Positions 9,401-11,622 of a DNA stretch of 11,622 nt are shown piece after piece. Position 1 is the stretch's first letter, and every line of letters begins with the position of its first letter. The DNA is taken from contig JBBHKE010003585.1 in assembly GCA_037447655.1 (NCBI GenBank), positions 64,001 to 75,622 of the forward strand, written 5' to 3'. This stretch comes from Zygnema cylindricum. Lineage: Eukaryota > Streptophyta > Zygnematophyceae > Zygnematales > Zygnemataceae. The notes under the pieces are model-generated. The model did no database searches and had not been told where the DNA came from. It saw only the letters and a list, made by a program, of their open reading frames with translations. Both the position numbers and the translations under genes were made by a program.

Positions 9401-9758
9401 ATTCTATTGTGACCTCACAATGAAGGATCGATAACCAACAAATCATCATTAACCGTAAACTAACAAACCTATCAACCTTTGAGCACAATATGACAGTTTT
9501 TAAGAAGATTTATCAATTGTTTCTCTTAGCTTCAGAGCACAATATGACAGTTTTTGAAGAGATTTTTCAGCTGTTTCTCTATCAACCTCCAGAGCACAAT
9601 ATGACAACTTTTCAAGTGGATTCTCAATTGTTTCTCTATCACTTTCAGAGTACAATATGACATTTTATTAAGAGATTTGTCAATTGTTTCTCTTTGTCCA
9701 GGTTCACCAAGTCGACACCATGGTAGCTTTCAAACGTGATGATGATGACGTCTGTTAA
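6431..9758 (+). CDS. MAD2: MAD2, HORMA-domain spindle assembly checkpoint protein, seven exons, 208 aa
   Basis: The exons are 6431-6506, 6909-6924, 7294-7424, 7888-8008, 8610-8713, 9005-9126 and 9702-9758 (627 nt including TAA). All introns are GT-AG and all joins are in frame. A TAG lies four codons upstream of the ATG, which fixes the start. In the family, MAD2 binds MAD1 at unattached kinetochores and, in its closed form, binds CDC20 to block the anaphase-promoting complex. One HORMA domain fills the protein. Visible landmarks are NSILYQRGIYP (30-40), KKYGLPML (48-55), EVLERWAFRIETD (96-108), EIQAIIRQITSSVTFLPLL (128-146) with the dimer-interface pair R134-Q135, and the C-terminal safety-belt region ending KVHQVDTMVAFK (190-201) with an acidic tail. 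The length matches the family (about 205-209 aa). The gene looks intact. I find no AATAAA signal close to the stop. Confidence 0.96.
6700..6876. repeat. Degenerate tandem array of about 36-bp units in MAD2 intron 1
   Basis: Units resemble gtaatgagtattgatatttc followed by a T/C-rich run. The block attgatatttctgatct is repeated exactly at 6717 and 6789. The array ends about 30 bp before the microexon acceptor. One unit ends in a splice-acceptor-like ttcctttttag at 6770-6780. Confidence 0.8.
6909..6924 (+). other. MAD2: 16-nt microexon (exon 2) of MAD2
   Basis: Exon 1 ends in phase 1 after two Phe codons, and exon 3 starts with the last base of a Ser codon, so a short in-frame piece is required. 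The sequence gctatgctctaaacag sits between an AG (6907-6908) and GT (6925-6926, gtaaat). With its neighbours it encodes G-Y-A-L-N-S, which fills exactly the gap between EFF and ILYQRG in MAD2 alignments. Skipping it would put exon 3 out of frame. Confidence 0.93.
7015..7200 (+). mobile_element. Inverted-repeat element (MITE-like), copy in MAD2 intron 2
   Basis: The segment begins atactgcctatcgctattag and ends tctctaatagcg, so the ends carry an inverted cgctattagag. It matches the minus strand of 996-1182 over its length with substitutions. It has no coding capacity and is probably a second member of the same non-autonomous family. It lies in sense orientation relative to MAD2, as the other copy does relative to its host gene. 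Confidence 0.65.
8918..8952. repeat. Two-copy 20-bp direct repeat in MAD2 intron 5
   Basis: aacatcgtgtatttc occurs at 8918 and again at 8938, about 50 bp before the exon 6 acceptor. Confidence 0.8.
9481..9701 (+). repeat. MAD2: Four-copy 53-57 bp array that duplicates the 3' splice site of MAD2 exon 7
   Basis: Units starting at 9481, 9535, 9592 and 9648 each contain gag(c/t)acaatatgac, a variable middle, caattgtttctct (ctgtttctct in one) and a pyrimidine-rich run ending in CAG. The first three CAGs end at 9535, 9592 and 9648. The fourth, at 9701, is the acceptor that gives the conserved MAD2 C-terminus. Confidence 0.9.
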
Positions 9759-9773
9759 GATGAAGAACATGCC

Positions 9774-10268
9774 ATCCTTCTCGGAGGCAAAGCCGAAAAT
9801 TAGTTCAGTAGAGGACATAATGATTTTCATTTCTGGTCATATCCAATGTGTATAAGCCAATAATTGATTGGTTTGATAATCGTGGTTAGCCTCTAGAGGG
9901 AGAGGGATTGGGAGAGGAAGAGGGACTGGGAGAGAGAGAGGGAAGAGGGAGAGGGCTACATCCTTCTTGGAGGTATAGTCATATTGATCTTGACCTCTGG
10001 TCATGTTCAATGATTATAAGCCAATTTATTGGTTTGATAGTGGCGTTGAAACTCTAGAGGGAGAGGGAGAGGGAGAAGAGAGGAATCCTTCTCGGATACA
10101 AAGCTGAAAGTTAGTTCAGTTGAGGATATAGTGATCTTCATCTCTGGTCATGTGCAATGTTTATAAGCCAATAATTGACTGGTTTTGATAGTGCTAGTGA
10201 GAAAGAGGGGGATGGAGGGGGAGGGAGAGGGAGGGAGAGGGAGAGGGGGAGGGAAAGGGAGAGGGAGA
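9774..10268 (+). repeat. Three compound tandem units, each ending in a GGGAGA purine tract, downstream of MAD2
   Basis: Units start at 9774, 9960 and 10085 with atccttct(c/t)gg and share tctggtcat, tataagccaat and tggttt blocks. Each ends in a (GGGAGA)n-type microsatellite. The middle unit is shorter, with an internal deletion. The first unit begins 16 bp after the MAD2 stop, so part of the array is probably 3' UTR. Confidence 0.88.
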
Positions 10269-10856
10269 CAACATTTTCTCGAGAAATTGAGCCTCTAACA
10301 GCTACTTGGAAGCACCCATAGTGCATCCCTTGGTTGGGAAAGTTTACACACGCTTTACTGTTTAAGTCATACTTAATAGTAACCAAGGGAAATACATCAA
10401 AAAGGATGATTATTTTTCAACAATGTTGTTCTTTGTTCGTTGGTTTCCTCTTCCTATTTCCCATGATGATTTCCTTGCCTTTGAAATGATTTTGCTTTTC
10501 GGAGGTTTAAGCTTGTTCTGGGAATGGACAATGATATTAATTAATTAATCATAAGTAAACAATCAAGCGACTTGACTAAAAATGTCTCAACCAGAAACTA
10601 CGATTACTTCAAAGAACCTCGTGATGATGTTTCTACAGTGGAGTTGTAGCCGAAAGAAATAAACAATGTGCATCTTTGCAGTCAGAATAATGAGTCCATG
10701 ATTTTATACATGACTAAGTTCATCATTGAAGACACTTTCCAATAAACAAATAGATTTGCAATTTATTTTCATTTTAATATTATATAACGGTGACCATCGT
10801 TTGACCATGTTTAGTCCTTAAGTCATCCGCTTGGCATGCCAACTATGTAGGACATG
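10269..10856. other. Non-coding stretch, nothing recognised
   Basis: Only short unrecognised reading frames occur. AATAAA hexamers at about 10658 and 10741 could serve as plus-strand polyadenylation signals, but they lie about 900-980 bp past the MAD2 stop. A ttaattaattaatca run lies near 10537. Confidence 0.5.
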
Positions 10857-11003
10857 CGTAAATCCTTAATTATCTTTAATTTATGATGCGATGTAAATCC
10901 TTGATTATGATGTGATTTAATATCCGCAATTTATGATGTGCTGTTAAATCCTTATTTGATGCTAAATCCTTAATTTGATGCGACGTTAAATCCGTTACCT
11001 GAT
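10857..11003. repeat. AT-rich tandem repeat, units of about 22-35 bp
   Basis: Variants of taaatccttaatttgatgcg recur about six times (for example near 10859, 10892, 10944, 10964 and 10987) with drifting spacing. No gene is associated. Confidence 0.75.
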
Positions 11004-11305
11004 GTTCTCCTTTGGAAGAAGAATTAGTTTTAATAGCAGCAACACAAGCAGAACTGTGAGAGGGAAAATAATTTCTTCGTGAATCAGGAATGCACAAAAT
11101 TCAGGAATATCATTTTTTTACTGAAGACTGTTACAAAGAGTTGAAAATGCATGGCAAACCGAGGAAGACCAGAGAAAAACCCAGCAAATAATTGTAAACG
11201 CAATTGATCCATTTCACGCCGTTGGATGATCATTTTGAAACCTTAATCTAACCGTCAAATTGAACATACAGACTGGCACAAAAAAAATACAAAAAAGAGG
11301 TCCTT
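11004..11305. other. Non-coding stretch, nothing recognised
   Basis: No coding family, repeat or RNA gene is recognised on either strand. Confidence 0.4.
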
Positions 11306-11308
11306 AAC

Positions 11309-11331
11309 TCTCTCTCTCTCGCACACACACA
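11309..11331. repeat. Compound (CT)n(CA)n microsatellite
   Basis: A run of CT dinucleotides is followed by gcacacacacag. Confidence 0.85.
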
Positions 11332-11368
11332 GCTCTCGGTAGTAAATTACTGACGATGACATAAGATT

Positions 11369-11622
11369 AGGAGAGGGGAGGGGGAAGAGGGGAGAGGGGA
11401 GGGGGGAGAGAGGAGAGAGGAGAGAGAAGGGGAGGGACGGGGAAAGCGAGAGACGGGGGAAGGGAGAGACGAGGGGAGGGAGAAAAAAGGGAGGGAGAGA
11501 CGAGGGAAGGGTGGGACGAGGGAAGGGAGAAACAAGGGAAGGAGAGACGTGGAAAGGGAGAGACGAAGGAAGGGAGAGACGAGGGGGAGAGAGGAGAGAG
11601 GAGAGAGAAGAGGAGGGACGGG
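11369..11622 (+). repeat. Polypurine minisatellite running off the window end
   Basis: About 250 bp are almost all purine, with a recurring agggagagacgagg-like unit of about 15-20 bp. A block of about 42 bp at 11398-11440 recurs nearly unchanged at 11581-11622, giving a higher-order period of about 182 bp. G-runs of four to six are frequent on the plus strand. Confidence 0.93.

Noticed and set aside
10138-10386. Minus-strand frame of 82 codons downstream of MAD2
   Set aside because: Its middle is the GGGAGA tract read as Ser/Leu/Pro. There is no conserved domain.
10876-11097. Minus-strand frame of 73 codons
   Set aside because: About half is the AT-rich tandem repeat, the rest matches no family I recognise, and there is no splice or start context to support it.
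11347-11535. Minus-strand frame in the terminal purine tract
   Set aside because: Pure minisatellite translation.
1-11622. CRISPR arrays, prokaryotic operons, tRNA or rRNA genes, integrated virus
   Set aside because: The repeats lack regular spacers, both genes are spliced, and I saw no cloverleaf, rRNA or viral protein motif on either strand.

Overview
The window looks like nuclear DNA of a plant-lineage eukaryote. It is AT-rich, its genes are split by canonical GT-AG introns, and both encoded proteins resemble plant families as I recall them. The short spacing, introns of 148-947 bp and heavy simple-repeat load would suit a non-seed plant such as a bryophyte or lycophyte, but that placement is a guess.

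Two genes diverge from a repeat-rich spacer of about 2.2 kb. On the minus strand (4211 down to 190) seven exons join in frame into a 273-residue protein that I recognise only as a conserved, uncharacterised plant protein. Its reading-frame stop lies inside a consensus 5' splice site, so the gene may continue beyond position 1. On the plus strand (6431-9758) seven exons, one of only 16 nt, join into a complete 208-residue MAD2, the HORMA-domain spindle-checkpoint protein. All joins in both genes were found by reading frame, splice-site dinucleotides and family alignment from memory; no transcript was available.

The most unusual aspect is the introns. Six of the twelve carry degenerate tandem arrays at or near an exon border. 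Two of these arrays duplicate a splice site itself. In the last MAD2 intron, three upstream copies of the 3' splice site each lead straight into the same short reading frame ending in TGA, which would remove the C-terminal 18 residues of MAD2. In the minus-strand gene, the array begins inside the end of exon 3 and copies its 5' splice site.

The spacer (4212-6430) holds a 111-bp near-perfect hairpin, a foldback element of about 590 bp, a smaller foldback, two telo-box motifs and a long pyrimidine tract just upstream of MAD2. Downstream of MAD2 (9759-11622) I see no gene. That region holds three compound repeat units each ending in a purine microsatellite, a short AT-rich array, and a large polypurine minisatellite running off the window end. 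A dispersed inverted-repeat element of about 190 bp occurs once in each gene, in the same orientation relative to transcription. The two genes have no evident functional link beyond divergent arrangement.
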